DNA from: an uncultured Parabacteroides sp.
GTDB taxonomy: Bacteria > Bacteroidota > Bacteroidia > Bacteroidales > Tannerellaceae
DNA length: 64,000 nucleotides
Assembly (NCBI GenBank): GCA_949295065.1
Contig: CASFJQ010000008.1
Span: 62,001 to 126,000 of the forward strand
Direction of reading: 5' to 3'
Shown here: piece after piece, positions 43,191 through 51,103 of the stretch
Position numbering within the stretch: position 1 is the stretch's first letter
How the letters are laid out: each line of letters begins with the position of its first letter
Notes under the pieces: model-generated
What the model was told of the DNA's origin: nothing
The model's database searches: none
What the model saw: only the letters and a program-made list of their open reading frames with translations
Made by a program: the position numbers and the translations under genes

Positions 43191-43198
43191 TATATTTG
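43191..43198 (+). promoter_or_regulatory. Probable -7 element of the toxin-antitoxin pair
   Basis: TATATTTG, an exact TAnnTTTG match, 23 bases before the toxin ATG. A TTG lies at 43163-43165, further than the normal spacing. Confidence 0.45.
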
Positions 43199-43220
43199 CG
43201 AAAAGAAAAACCAAAATAGA

Positions 43221-43556
43221 ATGAATCCCAAAGTTGTATTAATGGAAGAAGCTTTTGCATTCATCGAACAACAGCCATTAAAGGCTCAGCAAAAGATTTA
43301 CTATAATATATTCAAAGTTGAAGAAGGTATAAAAGAAACAGAAATTTTCAAGAAACTTGAGAATACAGATATATGGGAGTTCCGTACTCTATACAATGGT
43401 ATATGTTATCGTCTGTTCGCTTTCTGGGACACCGACAAGGAAACTATTATTATAGCAACACATGGTATAATCAAGAAAGCACAAAAGACACCTTCCAAAG
43501 AAATAACGAAAGCAGAGGAAATAAAAAAAGAATATTTTAAACGAAAAGGTATATAA
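43221..43556 (+). CDS. HigB/RelE-type toxin (phage Gp49-like)
   Basis: A 111-residue RelE-fold protein. LENTDIWEFRTLYNGICYRL and FAFWDTDKETIIIATHGIIK, followed by KKAQKTPSKEITKAEEIKKE, match the PF05973-type HigB toxins, with Arg and His in the usual strand positions and the K-K-x-x-K-T-P stretch. Such toxins cleave mRNA on the ribosome. The toxin precedes its antitoxin with one base between them, the usual higBA order. Confidence 0.9.
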   Translation: MNPKVVLMEEAFAFIEQQPLKAQQKIYYNIFKVEEGIKETEIFKKLENTDIWEFRTLYNGICYRLFAFWDTDKETIIIATHGIIKKAQKTPSKEITKAEEIKKEYFKRKGI

Positions 43557-43557
43557 T

Positions 43558-43887
43558 ATGGAACAGTTCAAGTTAATACCAGCTGACGATATGAAAGATA
43601 AATTATGGGGTAAGATTGGTACTCCAGAACGTGATGCAATGGAAGCTCAACTTAAAGAGGATGTTGAGAATTATTTCATTGGTGAAGCTATCCGTAATGC
43701 TCGAATTGCCCAAAACTTAACCCAAGAACAGCTGGGAGAAAGAATTGGTGTGCAAAGGGCACAAATATCTAAGTTCGAAAATGGTAAAAGTATTACACTT
43801 TCATCTATGAGGAAAATATTCAAAGCTCTTGGAGTAACAACGGCGACATTGGATTTGGGAAATGCGGGAAAGATTGCATTGTGGTAA
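43558..43887 (+). CDS. HigA-type XRE antitoxin
   Basis: A 109-residue protein. After an N-terminal arm of about 45 residues comes an XRE helix-turn-helix: IGEAIRNARIAQNLTQEQLG, then ERIGVQRAQISKFENGKSIT. The family binds its toxin and represses the operon. It follows the toxin directly and ends at a clean stop with no other gene in the unit. Confidence 0.92.
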   Translation: MEQFKLIPADDMKDKLWGKIGTPERDAMEAQLKEDVENYFIGEAIRNARIAQNLTQEQLGERIGVQRAQISKFENGKSITLSSMRKIFKALGVTTATLDLGNAGKIALW

Positions 43888-44004
43888 CAAAATGCAAACA
43901 ATATGAAAGCAGTTTTTGTAATTCAAGGTATATTATTATACAGTTTAGCAACTTGCGAAAATTAAATATATTTTCTATAATTGCAGAAAATATCAAGTTA
44001 GCAA

Positions 44005-44805
44005 ATGATAAAGGAAGACAAAATAGAGCAATTGCTTGATGAAATATCAGAGCTTGAGAAGCTGGTAAAGACAATCAAGCTTGATGATGATTTATCTATC
44101 CGCACACTTTCAGAATGCGGAAACATAACATTCAGTATTCTTGAACATATCAAACAGCTTGAAGCTGAGAAAATAAGAATGATGAGTGTCCGCATGGCAG
44201 AACAACAGGAGGAACTGATGCGTCTGACAGCTCTCTTTGAGAAATATCAGACTTCTGCCGAGATTTATAAAGAACACATTGCAAATCCTGTTCCCAAAAC
44301 AGAAGCTACTCCGGAAAAAGAAGTTGAAGTTGCTGAAGCTGAACCTGAAAAACAGGAATCTGAAGAAACAATTGAAAATGTTATTGTTGCAGAATCCAAT
44401 CCGGAAGAAAAAGCTACTGAAACAGCAGAGGAAACAATCGATATTCCTGTAAAAGAAGAAGAAGTGACAATTGAGGAAACAGCTGCGCCTGAAGTTCGTG
44501 AAACTGCTGCGCCGGTTATTCCTACAGTTATAGAAGAAAGAAGTCAGCCATTGTCGCTGAATGACGTGATAGAGAAAAGGCAACTTTCGGATTTCCGCAA
44601 GGCATTCAGTCTGAACGACAGATTCCGCTTCCGCCGTGAACTGTTCGGAAACAATGACGAAAAAATGAACGAAGCTATCGACTGCCTCAACAACAAACAG
44701 AGTTATGAGGACTCGTTGAACTATATAATTTCGGAGTTGAATTGGAATATGGAAGACGAAACTGTAGCTGATTTCGTTAAACTTTTGGAAAGGAGATTTG
44801 TCTAA
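44005..44805 (+). CDS. Conserved Bacteroidetes hypothetical protein with coiled coil
   Basis: A 266-residue soluble protein: a coiled-coil N-terminus (1-95), a low-complexity acidic middle rich in Glu, Thr and Ala (96-185), and a conserved C-terminal helical part with SLNDRFRFRRELFGNNDEKM and NEAIDCLNNKQSYEDSLNYI. Its stop overlaps the rsmI start by one base (TAATG), so translation is coupled. Its placement next to rsmI recurs in Bacteroidales as far as I recall, which hints at a ribosome or cell-envelope link but does not prove one. Confidence 0.8.
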   Translation: MIKEDKIEQLLDEISELEKLVKTIKLDDDLSIRTLSECGNITFSILEHIKQLEAEKIRMMSVRMAEQQEELMRLTALFEKYQTSAEIYKEHIANPVPKTEATPEKEVEVAEAEPEKQESEETIENVIVAESNPEEKATETAEETIDIPVKEEEVTIEETAAPEVRETAAPVIPTVIEERSQPLSLNDVIEKRQLSDFRKAFSLNDRFRFRRELFGNNDEKMNEAIDCLNNKQSYEDSLNYIISELNWNMEDETVADFVKLLERRFV

Positions 44806-45518
44806 TGGCTAAATTAACAGTTGTTCCTACTCCGGTGGGTAATCTGGAGGATATGACTTTCAGGGCTATCAGAGTGCTTAAGGAAGCAGACCTGATTCTT
44901 GCGGAAGATACAAGAACAACAGGAATATTGCTTAAGCATTTTGAGATTCAGAATAAAATGCAGTCGCATCACAAATTCAACGAGCATAAGACTGTTGAGC
45001 AAATCGCCATGCGAATAAAAGGCGGCGAAAATATTGCCCTTGTTTCGGATGCCGGAACTCCGGCTATTTCCGACCCCGGCTTTATGCTTGTGAGAGAATG
45101 TGTGAGACAAGGTGTGGATGTGGAATGCCTGCCGGGAGCAACGGCTTTCGTGCCTGCGCTGGTAGCATCCGGTCTGCCGAACGAGAAATTCTGTTTCGAA
45201 GGTTTCCTGCCACAGAAAAAAGGCAGACAAACAAGGCTAAAAGAGTTGGCGGAAGAATATCGTACAATAATTTTCTACGAATCTCCGTTCAGATTAGTAA
45301 AGACTCTGACTCAGTTTGCAGAAATTTTCGGTGCGGACAGACAGGTTTCTGTTTCGCGCGAGATTTCAAAGCTACACGAGGAAACAGTAAGAGGCTCGCT
45401 GGAAGAAGTGATTGCCCACTTTACGGAATGCGAACCCAGGGGTGAAATAGTTATTGTCCTTGCCGGAAAAAACAAGGAAAAGAAATCCGGGAAAGAGGTG
45501 GATGATGATAATGTTTAA
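44805..45518 (+). CDS. rsmI: 16S rRNA (cytidine-1402-2'-O)-methyltransferase
   Basis: A 237-residue tetrapyrrole-methylase-fold enzyme. VVPTPVGNLEDMTFRAIRVL, AEDTRTTGILLKHF, VSDAGTPAISDPGF and CLPGATAFVPALVASGLP are the family blocks. It adds the 2'-O-methyl to C1402 of 16S rRNA. Start overlaps the preceding gene by one base. Confidence 0.96.
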   Translation: MAKLTVVPTPVGNLEDMTFRAIRVLKEADLILAEDTRTTGILLKHFEIQNKMQSHHKFNEHKTVEQIAMRIKGGENIALVSDAGTPAISDPGFMLVRECVRQGVDVECLPGATAFVPALVASGLPNEKFCFEGFLPQKKGRQTRLKELAEEYRTIIFYESPFRLVKTLTQFAEIFGADRQVSVSREISKLHEETVRGSLEEVIAHFTECEPRGEIVIVLAGKNKEKKSGKEVDDDNV

Positions 45519-45537
45519 CTACAAAAAGAAAAAGAAA

Positions 45538-46416
45538 ATGAAGAAGATTATTTTTATGGTCTGCGCATGTGCAGCATTATTTACAACTTCATGTAATTAC
45601 CAGTCTGCTGAAACAAAAAGACTGAAAGCTCAGAATGATTCGCTAATGGTAGAAAATGCCAAGGCAAATGATGAGTTGAATGAAATGTTGTCAACTTTGG
45701 ATGAAATCGAAGCTGATTTCCAAAATATAAGAGATGCTGAAAACTATCTGACAATTCAGCAGCAGGAAGGCGGTGAAATGACTCCGACAAGAAGAGAAAA
45801 AATCAGAGACAACATGAAACTTATCTCTGAAACTCTGAAAAAGAACAAAGAGCAGATTGCAAAACTTGAGGAGCAGATGAAGAAGAGCGGAATACAAAGT
45901 GCCGCCCTCAAAAAAACTCTTGCCCGCCTGAACAAGGAACTGGAAACCAAAACAGCTGAAATTACTTCTTTGAGAGACGAACTTGCCAAGAAGAATGTAC
46001 AAATCCAGGAACTTGACGGTATGGTGAGTGAGCTGAATGAAGATGTTGAAAACCTTTCAACTACCAATGCAGCACAGGCTGAAAAACTCAACGAACAGGA
46101 CAAGGCTATGCACACAGCATATTATTGTTTCGGAACTTCAAAAGAGCTTAAAGCTCAGAATATCATCAGCAAGAACGGATTGTTCGGTAAGACAAAAGTC
46201 CTGCCTGCTGATTTCAACAAGGATTATTTCATCTCAATAGATATTCGCGAAGTGAAAGAAATTCCTTTGTTCTCTCCGAAGGCTAAACTCCACTCTAATC
46301 ATCCGGAAGGAAGCTATGAATTTGTGAAGGATGACGACAAGAATCTTACTTTGCGTATCACTGATGCAGATAAATTCTGGAGTCTTGGCAAGTATCTGGT
46401 AATCGAAGTTGGATAA
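45538..46416 (+). CDS. Coiled-coil lipoprotein
   Basis: A 292-residue protein from the ATG at 45538, 20 bases after rsmI; earlier ATGs read into rsmI sequence. SPII signal MKKIIFMVCACAALFTTSC. Residues 25-195 are a nearly unbroken coiled coil; the C-terminal 95 residues form a compact domain (YYCFGTSKELKAQNIISKNG, then beta strands ending LGKYLVIEVG). It probably extends from a membrane as a rod with a globular tip. The function is not clear from sequence. Confidence 0.82.
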   Translation: MKKIIFMVCACAALFTTSCNYQSAETKRLKAQNDSLMVENAKANDELNEMLSTLDEIEADFQNIRDAENYLTIQQQEGGEMTPTRREKIRDNMKLISETLKKNKEQIAKLEEQMKKSGIQSAALKKTLARLNKELETKTAEITSLRDELAKKNVQIQELDGMVSELNEDVENLSTTNAAQAEKLNEQDKAMHTAYYCFGTSKELKAQNIISKNGLFGKTKVLPADFNKDYFISIDIREVKEIPLFSPKAKLHSNHPEGSYEFVKDDDKNLTLRITDADKFWSLGKYLVIEVG

Positions 46417-46430
46417 CAGGTAACAAGAGG

Positions 46431-46486
46431 ACAAGTTGACGAGTTGACAAGAAAGAATCTTTCTCTCGGAAGCCTTGTCAACTTGT
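46431..46486. repeat. Dispersed hairpin element after the coiled-coil lipoprotein
   Basis: ACAAGTTGAC (46431-46440) pairs with GTCAACTTGT (46477-46486). It is followed by TCTAAACTCTAAAC before the next ATG. Confidence 0.8.
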
Positions 46487-46510
46487 ATCTAAACTCTAAA
46501 CTAGCATTTA

Positions 46511-47206
46511 ATGTACAAGAACATATTCATAGACCTTGATGATACGCTGTGGGACACAGCTCATAACAACAAAGAATGCCTCAAAGAGATTTATGCCGAT
46601 TATGATATGAAACGGCATTATGCCTCTTTTGAGGCATTCTATGATATTTATATGCCGCATAATCTTGACTTGTGGGCGAAATATCGTGAAGGGAAAATAG
46701 ACAGACAGACTCTTATAATAGAAAGGTTCCGTTATGTTACCGCTCCAATCGGAATTGAAAAGAAAGAAGATGTGCTAAGGCTGAATGACGACTTTCTGAT
46801 GCGCACTACAAAAAAGACAAAGCTTATAGACGGAGCTATTGATTTGCTGGAATATCTTTATCCGCGATACAGATTATTCATCCTTTCCAATGGATTCAGA
46901 GAAGTTCAGTCTCTGAAAATGGAAAATTCAGGAATTCAGAAATATTTCGAACGTATAATATTGTCGGAAGACGCAGAAATTCAAAAGCCGCATAAAGGTA
47001 TTTTTGACTATGCTCTGATAAATACAAATTCCAAACGGAATGAATCCGTAATGATAGGTGACAGTTGGGATGCGGACATTGTTGGTGCTTATAATTCAAA
47101 GATAGACCAAATTTGGTTTAATCCTAAAGGTGAAGAGCCAAAAGGTTTTGCTCCTACAGTGACAATAAAGGATTTAAAGGAAATTATAATACGCAGGATT
47201 TTATAA
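46511..47206 (+). CDS. YjjG-type HAD nucleotidase
   Basis: A 231-residue HAD phosphatase: IFIDLDDTLWD with Asp8 and Asp10, the SNGFREVQ motif II, LSEDAEIQKPHKGIFDYAL with the motif III Lys, and GDSWDADIVGAYN motif IV. A helical cap lies between motifs I and II. YjjG-type enzymes hydrolyse non-canonical pyrimidine nucleotides. Substrate here is by family only. Confidence 0.9.
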   Translation: MYKNIFIDLDDTLWDTAHNNKECLKEIYADYDMKRHYASFEAFYDIYMPHNLDLWAKYREGKIDRQTLIIERFRYVTAPIGIEKKEDVLRLNDDFLMRTTKKTKLIDGAIDLLEYLYPRYRLFILSNGFREVQSLKMENSGIQKYFERIILSEDAEIQKPHKGIFDYALINTNSKRNESVMIGDSWDADIVGAYNSKIDQIWFNPKGEEPKGFAPTVTIKDLKEIIIRRIL

Positions 47207-47237
47207 GTTAACGAGGTTACAGATACAAGTTGACAAG

Positions 47238-47295
47238 GGGACAAGTTGACAAGATTTTAGATATAAGATGTGTTCTTACCTTGTCAACTTGTCCC
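47238..47295. repeat. Dispersed hairpin element between convergent genes
   Basis: GGGACAAGTTGACAAG (47238-47253) is the exact complement of CTTGTCAACTTGTCCC (47280-47295), a 16-bp stem with a 26-base loop. It is the only terminator-like structure between the convergent YjjG and LuxR genes. Confidence 0.88.
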
Positions 47296-47324
47296 TGAAG
47301 CCTTGTCAACTTATATTTCTTCTT

Positions 47325-47936
47325 TCACTGAATATCCTTAAGCTCGACAAGTTTGTTTACTATTGCATAAATTGTAAGACCGCTAGGTGTGTGGATTTGC
47401 AGCTTTCGGGCAATATTGCGGCGATGCGTAATTACGGTGTGAGTTGAAAGGAAAAGACGGTCGGCAATCTCGCGGTTTGTCATTCCCTTTACAACGCAAA
47501 CTACAATTTCTTTTTCTCGTGCGCTCAGTGTCTGCTGCTCGTCTCCTTCTGCAGTTTCATCTGCCGGAGCTTCGGAAGCCAGCATTCGTTCCAGTTTCTG
47601 CTTAATCTCTTCCGAATCAGAAAAGAGTGAAAACTGTTCGTCGTAAAGACGAAGCACGGCATCGGGAACAATTGAGAAAAGTAAGGCTATTGTTTTCAAG
47701 GAATGGCATCCGGAATCATCCTTGAGTTTATGCAAGTCACCGGCAAAACCGGGCAACTGAGGATTTATAATAAGAATATCCGGATGATGCATGCGAATAG
47801 CCTCGAGTAACATATCGTCAGTGGATATATCAACTATTTGTATATGGAATCCAGGAAGGCGCTTCAGCATGTTTTCCAAGCCTACACGCACTATTGTGGA
47901 ATTCTCGGCAATCGCTATTTTAAGATTATGAGTCAT
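47325..47936 (-). CDS. LuxR-type regulator with degenerate receiver
   Basis: 203 residues from the ATG at 47936 (codons above it are translated repeat). The receiver-like N-terminus lacks the catalytic residues: the acidic pair is AEN (Glu11-Asn12), the phospho-Asp position is Asn58 (IINPQLPG), and the late Lys is missing. The C-terminus is an intact GerE/LuxR HTH (LSAREKEIVVCVVKGMTNRE, then IADRLFLSTHTVITHRRNIA). It should bind DNA but is unlikely to be switched by ordinary phosphorylation. The hemerythrin gene upstream in the same direction suggests a shared stress or oxygen/NO response. Confidence 0.88.
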   Translation of the reverse strand: MTHNLKIAIAENSTIVRVGLENMLKRLPGFHIQIVDISTDDMLLEAIRMHHPDILIINPQLPGFAGDLHKLKDDSGCHSLKTIALLFSIVPDAVLRLYDEQFSLFSDSEEIKQKLERMLASEAPADETAEGDEQQTLSAREKEIVVCVVKGMTNREIADRLFLSTHTVITHRRNIARKLQIHTPSGLTIYAIVNKLVELKDIQ

Positions 47937-48181
47937 AATAAAATGAACATGAGTTTGAAAGTTTTTTATGTTTAATGGTTTATGAGGAATGAGTTGACAA
48001 GTTAACAAGTTGACGAGTTGACAAGTTAACAAGTTAACAAGGATATTAGTATATAATCTACTTAACTACTTAACTACTTAACTACTTAACTACTTAACTA
48101 CTTAACTCCTTGACTACTTAACTACTTAACTACTTAACTCCTTAACTCCTTGACTACTTAACTACTTAACTACTTAACTAC
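47937..48181 (-). repeat. Composite octamer spacer between hemerythrin stop and LuxR start
   Basis: The longest module: in mRNA sense about 16 TTAAGTAG/TTAAGGAG units directly from the hemerythrin stop, the ATTATATACTAATATCC link (48042-48058), six TTGTTAAC/TTGTCAAC/TCGTCAAC units, then a looser AAACTTTC-AAACTCAT leader. The hemerythrin C-terminal residues EELRS are encoded by the first units. Confidence 0.88.
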
Positions 48182-48874
48182 TTAACTCCTTAACTCCTCA
48201 TAAATCATAATCGCCGGAACAAAAAGGAAATCCTCTACTCTCGTATGGGTCGTCAAGTCTTCTTCGGTTGCAAATATGTCAAAAAGAACACTATTAAGAA
48301 TATGAGAAGACTCTCCCGGATAATAACGTATTAGGATATATTTCAGTTCCGTAATCTTCGCCTCTATCTGGTCGTGACGCTTGCGGAAAATAGCAATATT
48401 ATATTTATCATCTTTTTCCCCTTTCAGAAGAGAAGACACATAAGTGAAAACAGTATGTTCCTCATAACTCATATGTTTGTTGACTTCTTCTGCGTATTCA
48501 TCGAAATACTTGCTTATCACAAAAGCAACGTCACCAGGACACGAACTGATTGCATCAGTCAGTTTTCTGCGAATATGAGGAAGACGGAAATTCAGGAAAT
48601 AGTCATGCGCATTATGCAGATATTTTATCAAAGTTTCCAAAGATAACTTACGGAGCACATCTTCAGTAACAATTGGCGAATCCTCAATAAGGAAGTTGAC
48701 AACTGAAAGGAATGTGAATGTATCGACATTGTTCAGCCGGCAAACTTCACCAATAGTTTTCTCTCCGAAACCTAATGATATGCCGAAGCGACTCATAACC
48801 AAAAGCATTGGATAATTGTCGCAAATCAAGTCACTCATTCTGTCAGTTTCTTTATATATTCCTTGTTTGTACAT
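48182..48874 (-). CDS. Hemerythrin-domain protein (RIC/YtfE-like)
   Basis: A 230-residue protein. An N-terminal DUF542-like region (1-75; NYPMLLVMSRFGISLGFGEK) precedes a four-helix hemerythrin-type bundle with His and Glu ligands in NAHDYFLNFRLPHIRRKL, NKHMSYEEHTVF, KRHDQIEAKI and ATEEDLTTHTRVED. The YtfE/RIC group holds a di-iron site and repairs iron-sulfur clusters after nitrosative or oxidative damage. The cysteine usual in DUF542 is not clear here (CRLNN at 46 is a candidate). Co-oriented with the LuxR gene. Its last five codons come from repeat units. Confidence 0.88.
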   Translation of the reverse strand: MYKQGIYKETDRMSDLICDNYPMLLVMSRFGISLGFGEKTIGEVCRLNNVDTFTFLSVVNFLIEDSPIVTEDVLRKLSLETLIKYLHNAHDYFLNFRLPHIRRKLTDAISSCPGDVAFVISKYFDEYAEEVNKHMSYEEHTVFTYVSSLLKGEKDDKYNIAIFRKRHDQIEAKITELKYILIRYYPGESSHILNSVLFDIFATEEDLTTHTRVEDFLFVPAIMIYEELRS

Positions 48875-48970
48875 ACGATAAAAGTTTAATGTGTTTTCGG
48901 TAAAGATAGCTGTTTTTGAGTTCTCGGATTTTTAAGTTTTCCAGTTTTTAAGTTTTTTTGAGATGAATAT

Positions 48971-50098
48971 TCAACGCTTCATCCCAATACATTCCATCTC
49001 AATAAGCCATCCGGGACGACAAACAGAAGCATGCACGATAAGATATGGGAACTCAAAACCTTTATCAGAAAATATCTTCTTTACCACTGAGTAATCCGCC
49101 GTATCGCGAAGATAAACTATTGCCTGAGCTATATCAGAAAGAGAGGATTCAGCTTCGTTCATAAGAACTTCAACATTCTCCAACATCCTTTCTGTCTGCT
49201 TGCGGATATTTCCGGGATGCAATATTTCGCCTTTATTATCGATACTTGCGGTTCCGGAAATGAATATATGTTTTCTGTCAGGATAAGAAACAAGTGTTCC
49301 ACGTTCGAATGTTACGCCATATTCATATGTCGGGTTCAAGTGAGTGGAGCCATACAAATATTTTATCTGTGATTCTTCAATGCCTTTTACGGCATATGTA
49401 TCCATCTGCACTGTTACATCTGGCAATGCATGGCGACCTTCGATACCTGTGCTGGCTATATAATGTGTTTTTTCCGTAAGATTCTGTGTTACGAAAACCT
49501 CTTTACGAGCTTTCACAACTCCAGCATAATTTACATCGACGTTCTGGACAAAAAACCAGGTGCGGATGCAATTGTTATATAAGGAACAACCTTGCTCTGT
49601 CAGCTGCATTATATAGTCATTCAACAGAAGGCGAGTCTGATATTCCGAATTGCTTGCCTTATTGAAATTGCTTCCTGTCCAATAATGAGTATAATCACCA
49701 AAGGAGACTTTCAACATTCCGTTTTTCAGGCGTTCGGCAGAAACTCCGGTCTGCAGATAAGTCCACATAGCGATTTTGCTTCCGTTCAATGGCGGCTGCT
49801 GAACAATTGACAGAGCAGCATCAGCATTCTCACATTCCCAATCCATTACCAAATCAGACTGGTTTGCCGCATCACTCAGAAAATATCTTCGGAACACTGC
49901 AACAGAATTATCCGGCAATTCCTCTTTTACAACCTTGATGTATGCTTCAAGAATTCTCCGATACTGTTCATCAAAAGTCAGCATAGAGTCATTAACTGAA
50001 AGCATAATCTGAAATTCCGCATGTTCTGTTTCAGAGGCAAATTCTGATATATGAACATTCACTGACAAATCATTGTAATATTTATTTTTGAATATCAT
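48971..50098 (-). CDS. RidA-superfamily protein, chorismatase (FkbO/Hyg5)-like
   Basis: A 375-residue protein of two RidA-fold halves. The C-terminal half (about 240-375) reads FISGTASIDNKGEILHPGNI, then RKQTERMLENVEVLMNEAES, as in YjgF/RidA proteins; the N-terminal half is diverged. This size and order match the chorismatase-like branch (FkbO/Hyg5), where the enzyme converts chorismate to a dihydroxy- or hydroxybenzoate. Whether the catalytic Glu and Arg are kept cannot be settled by eye. The alternative is a long RidA paralogue of unknown activity. It starts 97 bases upstream of the hemerythrin gene. Confidence 0.7.
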   Translation of the reverse strand: MIFKNKYYNDLSVNVHISEFASETEHAEFQIMLSVNDSMLTFDEQYRRILEAYIKVVKEELPDNSVAVFRRYFLSDAANQSDLVMDWECENADAALSIVQQPPLNGSKIAMWTYLQTGVSAERLKNGMLKVSFGDYTHYWTGSNFNKASNSEYQTRLLLNDYIMQLTEQGCSLYNNCIRTWFFVQNVDVNYAGVVKARKEVFVTQNLTEKTHYIASTGIEGRHALPDVTVQMDTYAVKGIEESQIKYLYGSTHLNPTYEYGVTFERGTLVSYPDRKHIFISGTASIDNKGEILHPGNIRKQTERMLENVEVLMNEAESSLSDIAQAIVYLRDTADYSVVKKIFSDKGFEFPYLIVHASVCRPGWLIEMECIGMKR

Positions 50099-50119
50099 GA
50101 TATATTCGCATTTATATAA

Positions 50120-50284
50120 TTTAATGTGAGTTCGACAAATTATAAAGACATATAATTGTGGAAATAGATTATTCAGGTAAAAAGGACATATAAAGGCTGA
50201 AAGCCTTTTTATAGCCCAGGGTGTGAGCCCTGGGTTAGGAGTATTCCCCCACCAATACAGCCCTGAAGGGGCGACACAATATTA
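50120..50284. repeat. REP-like palindromic repeats plus a MITE-end copy
   Basis: GTGAGTTCGACAAATT (50125-50140) matches the terminal repeat of the element at 15292-15412. Three small hairpins follow: AGGCTGAAAGCCT (50194-50206), CCCAGGG / CCCTGGG (50215-50221 and 50228-50234) and GCCCTGAAGGGGC (50260-50272). The last two are of the kind mobilised by REP-associated tyrosine transposases; no such transposase is in the window. Confidence 0.7.
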
Positions 50285-50362
50285 TGAGTTGACGAGGCTT
50301 CAGAGACAAGTTAAACAAGGTAATAAATCTTATGCAGGCTTGTCTGCTTGTTTTCTTGTCAA
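50284..50362. repeat. Dispersed hairpin-family repeat abutting the cytochrome-lipoprotein stop
   Basis: GAGTTGACGAGGCTTCAGAG (50285-50304) continues into ACAAGTTAAACAAGG, and TTGTCAACT ends the segment near 50364. The right arm touches the stop codon of the lipoprotein gene at 50363. Confidence 0.7.
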
Positions 50363-51088
50363 CTACTTTTTAGCTCCGTTCCCAATCCAATTATCCAAAA
50401 GATTCAACAAATCCTTTTGAGTAATCATTTCCAAATGGTCCATATGCCAGTTGGCAGAAATATCCGTATTAAGTGTAAGATGAAGAAAACTACTGTCCAC
50501 TTTTCCCGGTGTTACATACGGCATTCCTTCATCGCTCAAAGAAGCCGGAACATTTACCAATGCATCATAGCTCTTTCCTTCAGTAAGGAAAAGGCCTCCG
50601 GCTGGAGTCGTACTTTTTCCATGACAATTGATACAAGTCTTATCAAATATTTCTCTTTGCACAGAAGAGAACATTCCGGCATCAATTGTTCCGGCATCAA
50701 TAATGATTGTATCTTCCTGATATTGTATTTCTGAAGAATAAAAAGACACAATCTTTTTACGCAGCTGATTTATGACACAAAGCTCAACAGTTTTAACCTC
50801 TGTCGGAATTCCGGACATTACCATATTCATATCACCTGCTGATGATACTATTACTCCCTTAGAAATGTTTGCATACTCTCCTTCTCCAAATCCGGCAACA
50901 ACAACGCTATATGACGAAGGCCATGAGTCAGCTCCCTTAATATTTGCGCTGACACGGACAACAGAACCTGTATGTGACGAATCCGTCGTTATATCGTCAT
51001 ATATTTTTCCATCATCACACGAAGAAAACAATGAAAGAATCAAAAACGAGAGATACAATATTGCTAGTTGATAACTTCTCATAAACAT
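50363..51088 (-). CDS. Cytochrome c-type lipoprotein with one CxxCH
   Basis: A 241-residue lipoprotein (lipobox FSSC; the ATG two codons later at 51082 is equally good). The N-terminal 150 residues form a beta domain; the C-terminus has FDKTCINCHGKSTTPAGGLF, a single CxxCH haem site, and a later Met (VTPGKVDSSFLHLTLN region) that could be the sixth ligand. Last gene of the imelysin cluster. It probably passes electrons to or from the di-haem oxidoreductase on the outer face of the membrane. Confidence 0.8.
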   Translation of the reverse strand: MFMRSYQLAILYLSFLILSLFSSCDDGKIYDDITTDSSHTGSVVRVSANIKGADSWPSSYSVVVAGFGEGEYANISKGVIVSSAGDMNMVMSGIPTEVKTVELCVINQLRKKIVSFYSSEIQYQEDTIIIDAGTIDAGMFSSVQREIFDKTCINCHGKSTTPAGGLFLTEGKSYDALVNVPASLSDEGMPYVTPGKVDSSFLHLTLNTDISANWHMDHLEMITQKDLLNLLDNWIGNGAKK

Positions 51089-51103
51089 TATGTATATACA
51101 GAA

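Noticed and set aside
44110..44583. Phe/Cys-rich open frame on the minus strand
   Set aside because: Shadow of the Glu-rich middle of the coiled-coil hypothetical protein.
50190..50284. tRNA or riboswitch because of three stacked hairpins
   Set aside because: No cloverleaf, no T-loop sequence; the hairpins match REP-like repeats.
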